Source of the DNA: Mesotaenium endlicherianum
Lineage: Eukaryota; Streptophyta; Zygnematophyceae; Zygnematales; Mesotaeniaceae
Direction: 5' to 3'
Length of the DNA: 42,323 nucleotides
Assembly: GCA_009602735.1 (NCBI GenBank)
Contig: WELA01013860.1
Coordinates: 146,671 to 188,993, forward strand
The notes under the pieces were generated by a model that did not search any database, had not been told where the DNA came from, and saw only the letters and a program-made list of their open reading frames with translations. The position numbers were made by a program, and so were the translations under genes. Shown here piece after piece: positions 18,235 through 28,698 of this stretch. The first letter of the stretch is position 1. The number at the start of each line of letters is the position of its first letter.

Positions 18235-19218
18235 CATGTGCTCAATCATCACCAAGACGTTGAGGTTGCCCTGGCGAGACTTGGGCAGCTCTCCAGCCAA
18301 GTCAAGCGACCACCTGTAGAACAGCTCCTGAATAGGAAGGGGGCTGAGGGCAACGGTGCGTGCTGTGAAGCTCGAGCGCACACGGTCGCAGAGAGTGCAG
18401 CTGCTGACGACAGTGGCGACGACCTTAGTCATGCCGTGCCACCAGAACTCGGCCTGGAGAAGACTGAGGGTGCGCTTGACACCAAAGTGCCCGAGGGACT
18501 CGTGCACTCGGCGCACCAGCTGGCTACGTATGGCAGGTTCAGGGACCACTAGGACGGAGCCGTCCGCCATCACGCGCCGCACGCGCCCCTCCATGAAAAT
18601 GAAGTCGCGGCTGCACCTGAGGATGCGGTCGCGTTCGCGTGCGCTGGCATCAGGTGCCAACTCCTTGGCCGTGACGTACTGCAACCCTGGGGCGTCGTCC
18701 CATACGTCCTCGGGACCGCGCTGCCAGCTGTCCTGATCCTCTGCCGCTGCCAGGGCCAATCGCCGCGTGGTGATGGTCACCATGTCCAGGCTAGTGAGCC
18801 CTGCGGGCCGCACATCGCCGTCCACGGTGAAGGCCAGGAAGGCCGCCGCGTGCCAGGCCACCGGCTCATCCTCATCGTGGTGGGCCACAGTAAGATCCCT
18901 CGAGGAGGGCAGCGGGTTACGGCTGAGACCGTAAGCGTCCAGGTTGGTCAAGCCTGGACGGTGGTGCACGTCGAAGGTGTACTCCTGCAAGATAAGCGCC
19001 CACCGTGCGTACTTGCCGGTCAAGCGCTCCGACGTCATGAGCCACTTAAGTGGCTGATGGTCGGTGAGCAGGTGGAAGTGTGTGCCGTAGAGATAGTGCC
19101 TGAAGTGCACGATCGCCCAGACTGCTGCAAGGCACTCTCCCTCGTAGGAGCCGTAATTGCCTTCTGCGCGGTTGTTGCTGCGGCTGGCGTAGGCCACCAC
19201 ATGCTCGAAGCCGTCATG
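18235..19218 (-). pseudogene. A2 RNase H and integrase zinc-binding domain
   Basis: Continues the polyprotein between two nonsense codons (TAG at 19219-19221, TGA at 18232-18234). Holds most of RNase H (Glu-Gly-Glu-Cys-Leu-Ala-Ala-Val, Thr-Asp-His-Gln-Pro-Leu) and the integrase HHCC domain (His-Glu-Ser-Leu-Gly-His-Phe, Cys-Thr-Leu-Cys-Asp). It runs into the integrase core with the first catalytic Asp in Trp-Ser-Leu-Asp-Leu-Ala-Gly. The single G missing from A1 after this Asp is present here. Confidence 0.85.
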
Positions 19219-19221
19219 CTA

Positions 19222-19780
19222 CTGCACCAGCACAGCGCCCAGCCCTGCCTGCGACCAGTCGGTGTGGAGGATGAAGGGATTCGCGTAGTCAGGACGCCGA
19301 AGCACAGGAGCGCTCACCAGCAGCTCCTTGAGCGTATCGAACGCCGCCTGCTGCTCTGGTCCCCACACGTAGGCAACGCCCTTGCGGAGCATGTCGTTGA
19401 GCGCCTTAGCTAGCTCGCTGAACCCTGGCACGAAGCGGCGGTAGTAGTTGGCGATGCCGAGGAAGGCCCGCAGCTGCGAGAGATCTATAGGAGGTGGGAT
19501 GCCTGTGATGGCCGAGATCTTCGCCAGCTGGGGTGCCAAGCCGCTGGAGGAGAGCAGGTGGCCGAGGTACTCCACCTCGCGAGTCCCAAAAGTGCACTTG
19601 CCTGGATGGCACTTGAGCCCAGCGGCTTCCAAGCGGTCCAAGACAGTAGTGATGTGCGCCACGTGCTCCTCAAACGTCTGACTGAAGACGAGCACGTCAT
19701 CGATGTAGCATCGGGCGAAGGATAGCCCGGCCAGCTCCTTGTCCATCACCCTCTGAAAGGTAGCTGGCGCGTTCTTCAAC
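19222..19780 (-). pseudogene. A2 reverse transcriptase, C-terminal part (cut by C1)
   Basis: RT resumes here on the inner side of C1 with Lys-Asn-Ala-Pro-Ala-Thr-Phe-Gln-Arg, then the catalytic Tyr-Ile-Asp-Asp, the Leu-Lys-Cys-His-Pro-Gly-Lys-Cys segment lost from A1, the connection region and the start of RNase H. C1 inserted exactly between Met-Pro-Phe-Gly-Leu and Lys-Asn-Ala-Pro. The fragment ends at a TAG (19219-19221) where A1 has GAG. Confidence 0.85.
19776..19780. repeat. Target site duplication of C1, left copy (TCAAC)
   Basis: TCAAC directly before the LTR, repeated at 28699-28703. The intact A1 sequence has a single TTCAACCC (on the - strand) at the matching site. Confidence 0.9.
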
Positions 19781-20500
19781 TGTAATGAATCAGTATATTA
19801 GTGGATATAATATTCATTTAAATCTAATAGTTAATTAGGTTCAGCCTGCTGAACTTTAGTTAATAATCAGTCTGCTGGACTTTACATAATTATCAGTTTA
19901 ATGACTCGACCGAAAGCAGCAGGCTGAAGTCAACTTAAGTCAGCTTGCTGACACACTCTTTGACAGCCAGCTGACTTCCGTGCTCGGTAGCAGCGAACTG
20001 CCTTGATATGCATCTAAGTACGACCTGCTAGATGAATGGCCAGATGACATCCCCATGATGGATGGCTATTCGGGATGATGGGAGATGGCGGTGGATTTGG
20101 TTAATCGAGGTCCTACCAACGTGGTTAACTCCCGGGTAGGCGGTGCCATGGCACTCACCGTTGAACAGTAAACTCATTCCATGTACATATGCTAGGCATT
20201 GCTCTCGAGTTGGGCATTCGGAAACGAGGCCAACTCTCTTGTATAGCTTACTGAGAGAGATCTGAATCCAAGGCGAGAAGCCATTGATACGCACTGTCTT
20301 CTAACCTTGCTTATGTATGAGTTTACTGATTTGCATTATTGATGCTAGTTTACTCTCATTGGACTGACGAGTATTATTCACTGCTAGTGCGTTGTCCTTT
20401 TGCCGCTAGACAGTTAACGGAAAGTACCATAAAGATTACTTGCTGATATAAAGATCTTTATTAATTGTTAATCGCCTATTTGGTAAGTCGATTCATTTCA
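19781..20500 (+). repeat. 5' LTR of C1, 720 bp
   Basis: TGTAATGAAT...GATTCATTTCA with canonical TG...CA ends. Its first 200 bases hold several palindromic CAGC-N2-GCTG motifs. TATAAAG is at 20447-20453 and GTAAGT, donor-like, at 20483-20488. Confidence 0.95.
19841..19973 (+). repeat. Cluster of CAGC-N2-GCTG-type palindromes in C LTR
   Basis: TCAGCCTGCTGAA (19841), TCAGTCTGCTGGA (19867), GCAGCAGGCTGA (about 19916), TCAGCTTGCTGA (19940) and CAGCCAGCTG (19964). The first two belong to a 26-base unit ending in ACTTTA that is repeated. The cluster is in the upstream part of the LTR, where promoter elements usually lie. Confidence 0.6.
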
Positions 20501-20501
20501 G

Positions 20502-20517
20502 TGGTGTCGGAGCAGTT
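20502..20517 (+). other. Primer-binding site of C1
   Basis: TGGTGTCGGAGCAGTT, one base after the LTR. C2 reads TTGTATCGGAGC, so the family consensus was probably TGGTATCGGAGC, the same as in family B. Confidence 0.6.
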
Positions 20518-20534
20518 ATCACAGTCTTCTTTGT

Positions 20535-22013
20535 ATGGTAAGGACAAGGTCTCAAACTAGCAACTCCCGAGACATGGAGAACCAGGATAACGAGAATGTC
20601 GAAAACCAGGCGGAAAGCCATGTAGCGGGAAACCGTACCTATTCGGAAGCAGTAGCGGATACTGCAGCTAGGGAGGCTGCAGATGAGGCAGCTGCTATTG
20701 CCTCAGTCGCAGCTCAGCAAGCTGAGGAGGAGATAGCCAGACTAGAAGCTGAACAAGTAGCAAAGGCCGCTGAAGATATACAAAGGAGGGAAGGACAGCC
20801 AGCTGACGAGCGCACTGTTGAAGAACTTATGGCATCAAGGGCCAATGTTCTGAACCCACCTCCTGCCGTACAACTCAATGTACCCCTAGGTCAAATACGT
20901 GACCGGCTGAATGCGGCAGGAATTGCTGCTGCAGGAGCAAGAGGGATTGTTGAGGACACTACTCAGCGAGTAGATGCCAATGCTGCTGCTGCATTTGCTA
21001 ATCTACCACCCCAAAATGTAGACTTGGGAGCATTGTTCGTTCAGATGCAGTCGCAAATGGCGACCATGTATCAGTCCCAGCAGGAGGACAAAAGAATCAT
21101 AATGTCCCTACTCCGGGACAGAGACCAACTGGGGTCTCACACCACTAGTGGTGGTGGCCGAGGGCCTAGTAAGCCCAAGCCGAAACCTCCCCAGGACTAT
21201 GATCCTGAGGGAAACAGAAAATATTACCTGATCAAGTTTCTCGCGGATGTTGAGCAGTGGCTGGAGAACTACCCAGAACTGCAAGATTACGAGAAGGTCA
21301 GGCACACCGGTGCGCTACTGAAAGGCAGTGCCGCAGACTGGTGGCTTTACTGGAAGGAAGAGCGTAAGGCTCGGCAACTCGGTGACCCTACGTGGGTAGA
21401 GTTTGTCGAGAAGTTGCATGAGAAGTTTGATGTCATCAACCAGCAGGAGAAAGCTATCTATGCGATGATCTCCCTGACACTGAAGCAGACCACTTCAGTT
21501 GCTGAGTTTGCTCAAAAGTTCCAAGAGAACATGATGAAGCAGCCTGATTTGCCAGAACGGTATAGGATAGCATACTTCAGGTATGGCTTGAAATCCGAGG
21601 TCTCTGGTCATTTTGCTGAGAAAAAGTATGAGAAACTGGCTGACTTGATCCAGGATGCTGACGCCTGGGATCAGCAGCAGTTCAATCACAAGCGCCAGAG
21701 TAACGCTTTGGTGTCTAAGATTGTCAAAAAGCCCCACGGTTCCTACAATGCAGTTGAAGGAGACCAGGCTGAGGATAATCAGGGTGATGAATATGAGTAT
21801 GAGTACAATGCTATTCAGTCTAGAGGTAGAGGTGGTCCCTCTCGAGGTGGCTATGGAAGGGGTGGTGGTAGGACTAAGCCGAGACCAGCCTCAGCAAAAT
21901 CTACTTGCTACCATTGTCAGCAGAAAGGCCACTACAGAGAACAGTGTCCGGTCAAGCACCTGCCTAAGGTCGAGAGAAAAGACCAGCCTTTAAAAGACAG
22001 CAACAGTCAGTAA
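20535..22013 (+). CDS. gag: C1 Gag
   Basis: 492 residues. The N-terminal 200 residues are charged and Ala/Glu-rich, probably coiled coil (repeated Ala-Ala-Arg-Glu-Ala and Gln-Gln-Ala-Glu-Glu-Glu). Residues about 225-390 form the retrotransposon-gag domain (Trp-Trp-Leu-Tyr-Trp, Thr-Thr-Ser-Val-Ala-Glu-Phe). A Gly/Arg-rich stretch precedes one CCHC knuckle (Cys-Tyr-His-Cys...His...Cys) at residues 458-471. It starts at the first ATG after the LTR, 34 bases downstream. The start overlaps a donor-like ATG|GTAAGG. Its 3' end carries the frameshift site into pol. Confidence 0.92.
   Translation: MVRTRSQTSNSRDMENQDNENVENQAESHVAGNRTYSEAVADTAAREAADEAAAIASVAAQQAEEEIARLEAEQVAKAAEDIQRREGQPADERTVEELMASRANVLNPPPAVQLNVPLGQIRDRLNAAGIAAAGARGIVEDTTQRVDANAAAAFANLPPQNVDLGALFVQMQSQMATMYQSQQEDKRIIMSLLRDRDQLGSHTTSGGGRGPSKPKPKPPQDYDPEGNRKYYLIKFLADVEQWLENYPELQDYEKVRHTGALLKGSAADWWLYWKEERKARQLGDPTWVEFVEKLHEKFDVINQQEKAIYAMISLTLKQTTSVAEFAQKFQENMMKQPDLPERYRIAYFRYGLKSEVSGHFAEKKYEKLADLIQDADAWDQQQFNHKRQSNALVSKIVKKPHGSYNAVEGDQAEDNQGDEYEYEYNAIQSRGRGGPSRGGYGRGGGRTKPRPASAKSTCYHCQQKGHYREQCPVKHLPKVERKDQPLKDSNSQ
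21989..21995 (+). promoter_or_regulatory. -1 ribosomal frameshift site, C1 gag-pol
   Basis: T_TTA_AAA is in register with the gag frame, six codons before the gag stop. A -1 slip enters a frame that is open through the pol ATG at 22082 and to the end of pol. The heptamer fits the X_XXY_YYZ rule. I did not identify a clear downstream hairpin. Confidence 0.6.
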
Positions 22014-22081
22014 TCCAGTCTACTGACTGTGAGGATGCTAGAGATAGTGAGTCGTCACTAGCTGCCCTCGTAGCAGGTATT

Positions 22082-25000
22082 ATGGGTCCTGCTGAACTGG
22101 ATTCACTATGCATGCCTGACAACCAGATAAAGGAGACCATCAGCAATATAGACGTCCAGAGAGTGCACACTCTGGATGCTCTTGTTCCACCTGATGTCCA
22201 ACATTTCTTTGCTACGTCAGGAGAACAATGCGAAAGTCAGGAAAAGACAGTCCCCCCTATCCTACTGCATTGCATGATTGCAGGTAGGAAGGTGAGGGCA
22301 TTTGTTGACGGAGGGGCGTCACATACTTTTATCCACAAGGACTTAGTTAAGCGGCTAAGGCTGCCTACTGTCACCCAAGGGAATAGAAAAATATTCCTTG
22401 GAGATGCCTCAAGTATCCCGGGAGGAGTTATAACCAAGCCTATTGAGGTCCAGTTAGGTTCTGGCATTGCAGTTCTAACTGAAACGCTTACATTTGAGGT
22501 ACTCAACACTGGCTTTTATGATCTCGTGCTAGGCAGGTCCTGGCTTAATAGACATCAAGCTGAAGTGTGTTGGAGCAGAGGTACAGTTAAAGTGAGAGGA
22601 GCCAGTGATGGGCAGACTGACTTGGCACCCACCAGTGCTCTTCCTCTTGTCCTGTGTGGATGGCAAATGAAGGAAAAGAAGAGGCTTCCAGAAGGATGCA
22701 AGTTGCTGAATGCAATGGAGTTCGTCAAAAGCTGGAACCAGAAGGAAGACAGAATGTTCTGTCTGCTGCTAAGAGAGGTACCTCCTCAACCTGAAGAAGT
22801 GGTTGAGAAAAAGGTACACCCTCCGGAACACCCTACTGCTGCAAACATTGTTGCTCAGTACACGGATGTGTTTAATATGCCTCCAGGACTACCCCCTAAG
22901 CGGGAAGTAGATCATAGGATTGATTTATTACCTGGTAGCCAGCCACCCTGGCAACGCACGTATGGCTTGTCTTATTTGGAGAGTGAGGAGTTGAAAACAC
23001 AGATTGCAGAGCTGGAGGAAAATGGTTACATTTCTCCCAGTAAATCACCGTACGGCGCACCTATCCTATTTGTTAAGAAAAAGGATGGCAGTATGCGGAT
23101 GTGTGTGGATTACAGAGCCCTGAACAGAATTACAGTAAAGAACAAGTATGCTTTACCCAGAATCGAGGACTTGCTTGATACCCTGTCTGGCGCTAAGGTG
23201 TTCAGTAAGATAGATCTCAAGAGTGGTTATCATCAAATCAGAATTGCTGAGGGGGATGAACACAAGACTGCTTTCCGCACACGTTATGGACACTATGAGT
23301 TCAACGTGATGCCATTTGGACTGACTAATGCTCCTGCTACCTTTATGGGTGCTATGAATGACATTTTCAGACCTTATTTGGATAAGTTTGTGCAAGTTTT
23401 CCTGGATGATATTTTAATTTTCTCTAAAGATGAAGCTCAGCACACTGAACACTTAAAGAAAGTGCTGGACACTCTGCGGAAAAATCACTTGTATGCTAAA
23501 ATGAGCAAGTGTGATTTCTTTAAGGAAAGTATTGAATTCTTAGGCCACGTTGTCAGTAAAGAGGGCATCAGTGTGGATCCTAAGAAAGTCCAGACCATAA
23601 GGGACTGGCCAGTACCACAGTCTGTCTCTGAAGTTAGATCCTTCCTCGGGTTGGCTAACTACTATAGGAGATTTATTGAGAATTATTCCACAAAGGCCAG
23701 TAAACTGACTGACCTTACTAAGAAAGACATCGGGTATGTGTGGGGGGAAGAGCAGCAGGCTGCCTTCCAGACCCTTAAAGATGCCCTTTGTTCTGCCCCA
23801 GTGCTAGCCGTGTATGACCCCAGCAAACCGGTGCAGGTGGTTACTGATGCCTCTGATTTTGCCATGGGTGCTATTTTGTTGCAGCCTGCTGACAAAACCA
23901 CAAAGGATGGTAAGGTACGGCAGGAGTGGCATCCTGTGTTGTATGAGTCTATGAAATTTAATCCAGCGGAGATTAATTACTCAGTGCATGATAAAGAGCT
24001 GCTAGCTATCATTCATGTACTCAAACAGTGGAGAGCATACTTACATGGTAAAGCTTTTAAGGTGATTACAGATCATCTAGCTCTGACCCACTTTCAGAAG
24101 AAGTCCAAGCTGTCGAGGAGGGAGAACCGCTGGAGCCAGATGCTGGAGCAGTTCCAAGTCCAGATCGACTACAAACCAGGGAAGTTGAATCCTGCTGATG
24201 CACTCTCTAGAAGACCTGACTTGCAAGAAAGGAACTTTAGTCAGCATGCTGTAGATAAAGTCCTGTGTGCACTCACTTCACTAAAGGTGAAAAAGTCCTT
24301 CCTTGAACAACTTAGGAAAGCCTACCTTTCTGACCCAACATTTGAGCCCAGCCCCACTACTGGTATGTGTCGTGCTACCGCACTCGGGTATAAGCTCAAG
24401 GGAGGGGTCTGGGTGACTGAAACCACTTCAGGCAGGCTGAAGCTGGTCATTCCTAATAATTTGGAAATAAGGTCTCTCTTACTGAGTCAAGCTCATGACA
24501 GTCTCCTGGGTGGACATTTGGGGCAGGCCAAAACTGTTGGCAAACTGGCAAAACATTATCATTGGGAGGGGTTACCCCGGGAGGTCTTGAAATATGTCAA
24601 GTCCTGTGACCAGTGTCAGAGAAATAAGTCTCGGCACACACCACCCGGAGGTCTCTTGCAACCGCTACCCATCCCAGCGGGACGCTGGGAAACTATATCC
24701 ATGGACTGGGTGGTCTCACTACCAAGAACTGCCAACGGGCATGATTCAATACTGGTAGTCGTGGATAAACTGACAAAAATGGTCATTTTTATCCCCACAA
24801 CTGTCAAAGTGACTGCACTCGAAACAGCGAGACAGTTTTACAACCATGTAGTATGCCAACATGGGCTCCCTTCTAATATCATCTCAGACAGAGACTCAAA
24901 ATTCACCTCTAAGTTCTGGAGAGCTTTAATGGGGTTAATGGGAGTCAAACAGCTGCTCAGCACAGCAAACCACCCTCAGACTGATGGGCAGACTGAAAGA

Positions 25001-25798
25001 ACTAACCGAGTTCTGCAGGAGGTGCTGAGAGCATATATTAACCAAAAACAAGATAATTGGGATGACCTGTTGCCTCAAATTCAGTTTGCGGTCAACAGTG
25101 CGGTGCACGCGTCAACGGGCAAGACTCCTTTTGAACTCAGCCTGGGTAGAGTCCCTAAGTCTCCTCTAGATGTGCTAGGGGAATCTTTAACTCACCCTGA
25201 AGGGATTGACAACCCGGTCTCCCTCCAGTTAACTCAGGAGTTTGCTGACACCCTGTCAGAAGTCCAACGAAACTTGCACACGGCCCAAGAAAACCAACAA
25301 AAATACGCTAATCAACACCGTCGGGAACTGACATTTTCCAAGGGGGATTTAGTCAAACTGCATTCTCAGCACCTGTACCTCCCTGGTGTGGTCAAGAAAA
25401 AGCTTGGCCCTGTCTCGGTCGGTCCATATTTGGTGGTCCGTCGTGTCGGTCAGAATGCTTACAAACTAAACATGTCAGCTGAATACAAGGGGCACCCGGT
25501 CTTTAATGTCTCCTTCCTGGAATCGTACATCAAAGGTGATACACTGTTCACAGGTCGGTTCCCAGTCCAACCGGGACCTGTCCCCGCTGTCCGGGACGGC
25601 GACCCTGAGGAATATGAGGTCGATGAGATTTTAGACGCTCGCTCGGTCCGTCGATCGTCTAAATATGTCATGAAATACCTCATTCGATGGAAGGGTTACG
25701 ATGCCTCTGGGGACACTTGGGAATTTAAGGACCACTTGACCAATGCCAAAGGGGCGTTGACACGGTTCCACCTTCGGGCCGCTGGAGTCCCTCCATAA
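22082..25798 (+). CDS. pol: C1 Pol: protease, RT, RNase H, integrase, chromodomain
   Basis: 1238 codons from the first ATG, but the frame is open back to the slippery site at 21989, so a Gag-Pol fusion is more likely. Protease: the active site reads Asp-Gly-Gly-Ala (Asp76) instead of Asp-Ser/Thr-Gly. RT: Phe-Leu-Asp-Asp, Asp pair at 442-443. RNase H Thr-Asp-Ala-Ser lies near 586. The integrase HHCC domain is at about 803-846, then Asp875, Asp936 and Glu972 (D,D35E). A chromodomain with Tyr-Leu-Ile-Arg-Trp-Lys-Gly-Tyr starts near 1177. One difference from C2 is a Ser at a position where C2 has the usual Trp of Trp-Val-Gly-Pro-Tyr in the integrase C-terminal domain. Confidence 0.95.
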   Translation: MGPAELDSLCMPDNQIKETISNIDVQRVHTLDALVPPDVQHFFATSGEQCESQEKTVPPILLHCMIAGRKVRAFVDGGASHTFIHKDLVKRLRLPTVTQGNRKIFLGDASSIPGGVITKPIEVQLGSGIAVLTETLTFEVLNTGFYDLVLGRSWLNRHQAEVCWSRGTVKVRGASDGQTDLAPTSALPLVLCGWQMKEKKRLPEGCKLLNAMEFVKSWNQKEDRMFCLLLREVPPQPEEVVEKKVHPPEHPTAANIVAQYTDVFNMPPGLPPKREVDHRIDLLPGSQPPWQRTYGLSYLESEELKTQIAELEENGYISPSKSPYGAPILFVKKKDGSMRMCVDYRALNRITVKNKYALPRIEDLLDTLSGAKVFSKIDLKSGYHQIRIAEGDEHKTAFRTRYGHYEFNVMPFGLTNAPATFMGAMNDIFRPYLDKFVQVFLDDILIFSKDEAQHTEHLKKVLDTLRKNHLYAKMSKCDFFKESIEFLGHVVSKEGISVDPKKVQTIRDWPVPQSVSEVRSFLGLANYYRRFIENYSTKASKLTDLTKKDIGYVWGEEQQAAFQTLKDALCSAPVLAVYDPSKPVQVVTDASDFAMGAILLQPADKTTKDGKVRQEWHPVLYESMKFNPAEINYSVHDKELLAIIHVLKQWRAYLHGKAFKVITDHLALTHFQKKSKLSRRENRWSQMLEQFQVQIDYKPGKLNPADALSRRPDLQERNFSQHAVDKVLCALTSLKVKKSFLEQLRKAYLSDPTFEPSPTTGMCRATALGYKLKGGVWVTETTSGRLKLVIPNNLEIRSLLLSQAHDSLLGGHLGQAKTVGKLAKHYHWEGLPREVLKYVKSCDQCQRNKSRHTPPGGLLQPLPIPAGRWETISMDWVVSLPRTANGHDSILVVVDKLTKMVIFIPTTVKVTALETARQFYNHVVCQHGLPSNIISDRDSKFTSKFWRALMGLMGVKQLLSTANHPQTDGQTERTNRVLQEVLRAYINQKQDNWDDLLPQIQFAVNSAVHASTGKTPFELSLGRVPKSPLDVLGESLTHPEGIDNPVSLQLTQEFADTLSEVQRNLHTAQENQQKYANQHRRELTFSKGDLVKLHSQHLYLPGVVKKKLGPVSVGPYLVVRRVGQNAYKLNMSAEYKGHPVFNVSFLESYIKGDTLFTGRFPVQPGPVPAVRDGDPEEYEVDEILDARSVRRSSKYVMKYLIRWKGYDASGDTWEFKDHLTNAKGALTRFHLRAAGVPP

Positions 25799-25846
25799 CT
25801 GTCATTTCAGTTGACACGGGAAGGTGACAGGCGGTCCTGTCTGCAT

Positions 25847-25859
25847 TTAAGTTGGAGGG
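25847..25859 (+). repeat. Internal copy of the C polypurine tract
   Basis: TTAAGTTGGAGGG, identical over 13 bases to the tract just before the 3' LTR (27964-27976), and followed by GAAAA. Also present in C2 at 33641-33653 (- strand). Confidence 0.75.
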
Positions 25860-26157
25860 GAAAATATATCACAGTTAGTGAGCGAGAACGATAAAAGAAC
25901 AGTTACGTGAACCCTAAGTGTCAACATAATGACAGAGGGGACAACCTGGCCCACATAACGCACCTTGAGCAGAAGGAAAAAGGGCCTCGCATAACACTAC
26001 ATCCCTTAACTCACCCTAAAACACACTCATACATTTATGTGTAGCGCATTGCAACTACGTCAACTTTTAGCAACCACCCTGTAGGGTAAACAGCAGCGAA
26101 GCCACTATACTAATACTAACATACTTCCTGCAATCCCTATGACAAAGGTCCATATCC

Positions 26158-26187
26158 TACTAACTTGTGCCCTGGTTACATGTGCAG
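26158..26187 (+). promoter_or_regulatory. Candidate splice acceptor with branch site before C1 third gene
   Basis: TACTAAC, a perfect branch-site consensus (26158-26164), is followed 24 bases later by TGTGCAG (AG at 26186-26187), one base before an ATG. A second TACTAAC is at 26114-26120. Both are kept in C2. Donor candidates are GTAAGT in the LTR (20483) or GTAAGG at the gag start (20538). Confidence 0.45.
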
Positions 26188-26188
26188 G

Positions 26189-27865
26189 ATGGCGCCCACC
26201 ACACAAAAGGAGGACAGAAAGCGCAAGGCAGAAGAAGCCAGGAGGACAATGGAGCAATACCAGAAGGAGCTGGCGGCGACGTCCCTCACCAGGAGAGAAC
26301 AAGAAAGGGTCCGCAAACAACAAGAGGCGGCAGAAGAGGCACAGAGGAAGAAGGATCAGGAAGCGGAAAACCTCAGGAAGGCTGAGGAGGAGAGACAGAA
26401 GAAACAGCAAGAAGAAGCGGCAGCGGCAGAAGAGGAGAAAAGAAAAAAGATTGAAGCGGACAGACAGAAGAGCTTGGCCACTTACAGGTATACTGTGGTG
26501 GGTGGCCAAAACTTCGATAACCTGAAGGAAGCATTGCTGGCAGCCCAGGAGATCAACAGGCTGGAACAGACAACACTGCTACAGAAGGAAGGAGCTACAG
26601 CACTGGACAGGTACATCGAGACACACACCGGCGTGGTCCTTTACGAAGATTATGCTAAGATGGTGGGCTATACAGCAGAGCAGGCCCGGTATCTCGCAGA
26701 TGATTCAGAGGACAAGCCGGTCCCCATACCGGGAATAGTGGGAGATCAGAGACTCATCCGGATGGTGAGCATGCGGCCCGATAGCTTTAAGGATACGGTA
26801 TTCTACCTCACACTCCTGCCAGCTTACAATGAAGTTGAGAGAAGGAGCTGGGAGTACTTGGCCAGGGAAGCAGGACAGCAGATGTTCTCTCCCCACTGGT
26901 TCCCGTGTAAACTGAGGAAGGCTGAGCACGGACCCCAGTACTACCAGCAGCCAACAGACTGGAGGTGGATGACCGTCACAAATAAGAAGCAGGAGTGTGA
27001 CCGAGCCCAACCGGATGACTTCCACTATGGCCTAGACGGCTATCTCATCCTACCACCTCACATTGCCCCTTGGGACCCCAGGCTGAATGGATGCCTGAGC
27101 AATATGAATGCAGAGACCAAGGAACATAGGAGGAGGGGAAGAGACTACTTCTCTAAGGGAAAGCATGCCTTTGTCAAATGGGCAAAGAATGCAGGCCGGA
27201 TAGATATCAGTAGGCTGAAGGCCAAGCAACCTCCAGCGCGCCCTAAGAAAGGGAGGTCGGTAGACTACTCCATGTCTACTAGGGAGCAGGACGACTTAGT
27301 GGACGAGACCCCTACTCTCTCCGAGGAGGAGGATGAGGAGGATGAGGAAGAAGAACAAGGCAGAGGAGAAGCATCAGCAGCAGGTACTCAGGATACCCAG
27401 GGACAGGCAGTGGCACTTCCTAAAGAACCACGATCAGGTGTGTGGAATGTGATCCCCGTTATGGCGACAACTGGACCCCGCGCTCGCTCCCCCAGCCCAC
27501 CTGCCCAAGCAGGGGAAGAAGCTGATCTGACTGTACTGGGCAGCAGACACAGACAGAAATCCCCAGAGGACAGGGGTGCCAGAAGAGGGACACGCGGGTG
27601 GGCCAGAGGTATGCCAGCCTCCCCCTCCGCTCAGGGGCATGTACCTCTAGCCAATGTATTTCAGCATCCTACTGGAATGCCTGTCTATGTGGGAATCAAC
27701 ACCCAAGTGGTTGAAGAGCAGGCCACCATCCTCCGTTCTCCTCGAGGGCCAACTTTAGAGCAAACAGGGTTCTTTAGAAGGCCAGCTGACAGACCTAGAG
27801 GGCTGTCCAGATCTAGGTCCAGATCTCCGTCTCCTGACCCTGAAGCCCCAGGAACAACCCCTTAA
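26189..27865 (+). CDS. C1 third gene, 558 residues, unknown function
   Basis: I do not recognise this protein. Residues about 5-105 are extremely Lys/Glu/Arg/Gln-rich and predict a long coiled coil. Residues about 110-330 look globular, with several Trp, Tyr and Pro-rich segments (for example Trp-Arg-Trp-Met-Thr-Val). Next comes a basic patch, an acidic run of Glu/Asp near residue 385, and an Arg/Ser/Pro-rich tail ending in Arg-Ser-Arg-Ser-Arg-Ser-Pro-Ser. There is no signal peptide or membrane segment, so it does not look like an envelope protein although it sits in the env position after pol. The start at 26189 has A at -3 and G at +4; another in-frame ATG is at 26180. The C2 copy differs by only one residue that I can find. 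Confidence 0.85.
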   Translation: MAPTTQKEDRKRKAEEARRTMEQYQKELAATSLTRREQERVRKQQEAAEEAQRKKDQEAENLRKAEEERQKKQQEEAAAAEEEKRKKIEADRQKSLATYRYTVVGGQNFDNLKEALLAAQEINRLEQTTLLQKEGATALDRYIETHTGVVLYEDYAKMVGYTAEQARYLADDSEDKPVPIPGIVGDQRLIRMVSMRPDSFKDTVFYLTLLPAYNEVERRSWEYLAREAGQQMFSPHWFPCKLRKAEHGPQYYQQPTDWRWMTVTNKKQECDRAQPDDFHYGLDGYLILPPHIAPWDPRLNGCLSNMNAETKEHRRRGRDYFSKGKHAFVKWAKNAGRIDISRLKAKQPPARPKKGRSVDYSMSTREQDDLVDETPTLSEEEDEEDEEEEQGRGEASAAGTQDTQGQAVALPKEPRSGVWNVIPVMATTGPRARSPSPPAQAGEEADLTVLGSRHRQKSPEDRGARRGTRGWARGMPASPSAQGHVPLANVFQHPTGMPVYVGINTQVVEEQATILRSPRGPTLEQTGFFRRPADRPRGLSRSRSRSPSPDPEAPGTTP

Positions 27866-27963
27866 GGTGACACGCTGAAGAGGCAGTCAGTAAGGGAGGC
27901 TGGTCAGGTTCAGTTCCCTTATTTAAAACTTCTGCAGTTTAATGTTGTCGAGGCGACAACAAG

Positions 27964-27978
27964 TTAAGTTGGAGGGAT
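27964..27978 (+). other. Polypurine tract of C1
   Basis: TTAAGTTGGAGGGAT directly before the 3' LTR; priming site for plus-strand DNA. Confidence 0.8.
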
Positions 27979-28698
27979 TGTAATGAATCAGTATATTAGT
28001 GGATATAATATTCATTTAAATATAATAGTTAATTAAGTTCAGCCTGCTGAACTTTAGTTAATAATCAGTCTGCTGGACTTTACATAATTATCAGTTTAAT
28101 GACTCGGCCAAAAGCAGCAGGCTGAAGTCAACTTAAGTCAGCTTGCTGACACATTCTTTGACAGCCAGCTGACTTCCGTACTCGGTAGCAGCGAACTGCC
28201 TTGATATGCATCTAAGTGCGATATGCTAGATGAATGGCCAGATGACATCCCTATGATGGATGGCTATTCGGGATGATGGGAGATGGCGGTGGATTTGGTT
28301 AACCGAGGTCCTACCAACGTGGTTAACTCCCGGGTAGGCGGTGCCATCGCACTGACCGTTGAACAGTAAACTCATTCCATGTACATATGCTAGGCATTGC
28401 TCTCGAGTTCGGCATTCGGAAACGAGGCCAACTCTCTTGTATAGCTTACTGAGAGAGATCTGAATCCAAGGCGAGAAGCCATTGATACGCACTGTCTTCT
28501 AACCTTGCTTATGTATGAGTTTACTGATTTGCATTATTGATGCTAGTTTACTCTCATTTGACTGACGAGTATTATTCACTGCTAGTGCGTTGTCCTTTTG
28601 CCGTTAAACAGTTAACGGAAAGTACCATAAAGATTACTTGCTGATATAAAGATCTTTATTAATTGCTATTCGCCTACTTGGTAAGTCGATTCATTTCA
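27979..28698 (+). repeat. 3' LTR of C1, 720 bp
   Basis: Same length as the 5' LTR, differing at about 2% of positions, mostly transitions. Followed by TCAAC. Confidence 0.95.

Larger units (their letters stand above)
25799..26188 (+). other. C1 non-coding interval between pol and third gene
   Basis: 390 bases without a gene. It contains a copy of the polypurine tract (25847-25859) and, at its end, a splice-acceptor-like sequence leading into the third gene. The AT/GC mix is like the rest of C. No promoter was recognised. Confidence 0.6.
19781..28698 (+). mobile_element. Family C Ty3/Gypsy chromovirus with extra gene, copy C1 (complete)
   Basis: 8918 bp with two 720-bp LTRs, primer-binding site, gag, pol, a third long gene and a polypurine tract, flanked by a 5-bp target duplication. 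All three genes are uninterrupted. The two LTRs differ at roughly 2% of positions by eye, suggesting a fairly recent insertion into the RT region of A2. Confidence 0.95.

Noticed and set aside
20028..20294. An 88-codon antisense open frame present in all four C LTRs.
   Set aside because: The LTRs are recent copies, so shared openness is weak evidence; the peptide has no recognisable feature.
26189..27865. Third gene of C as an envelope gene.
   Set aside because: It has the env position but no signal peptide, membrane segment or glycoprotein-like Cys pattern.
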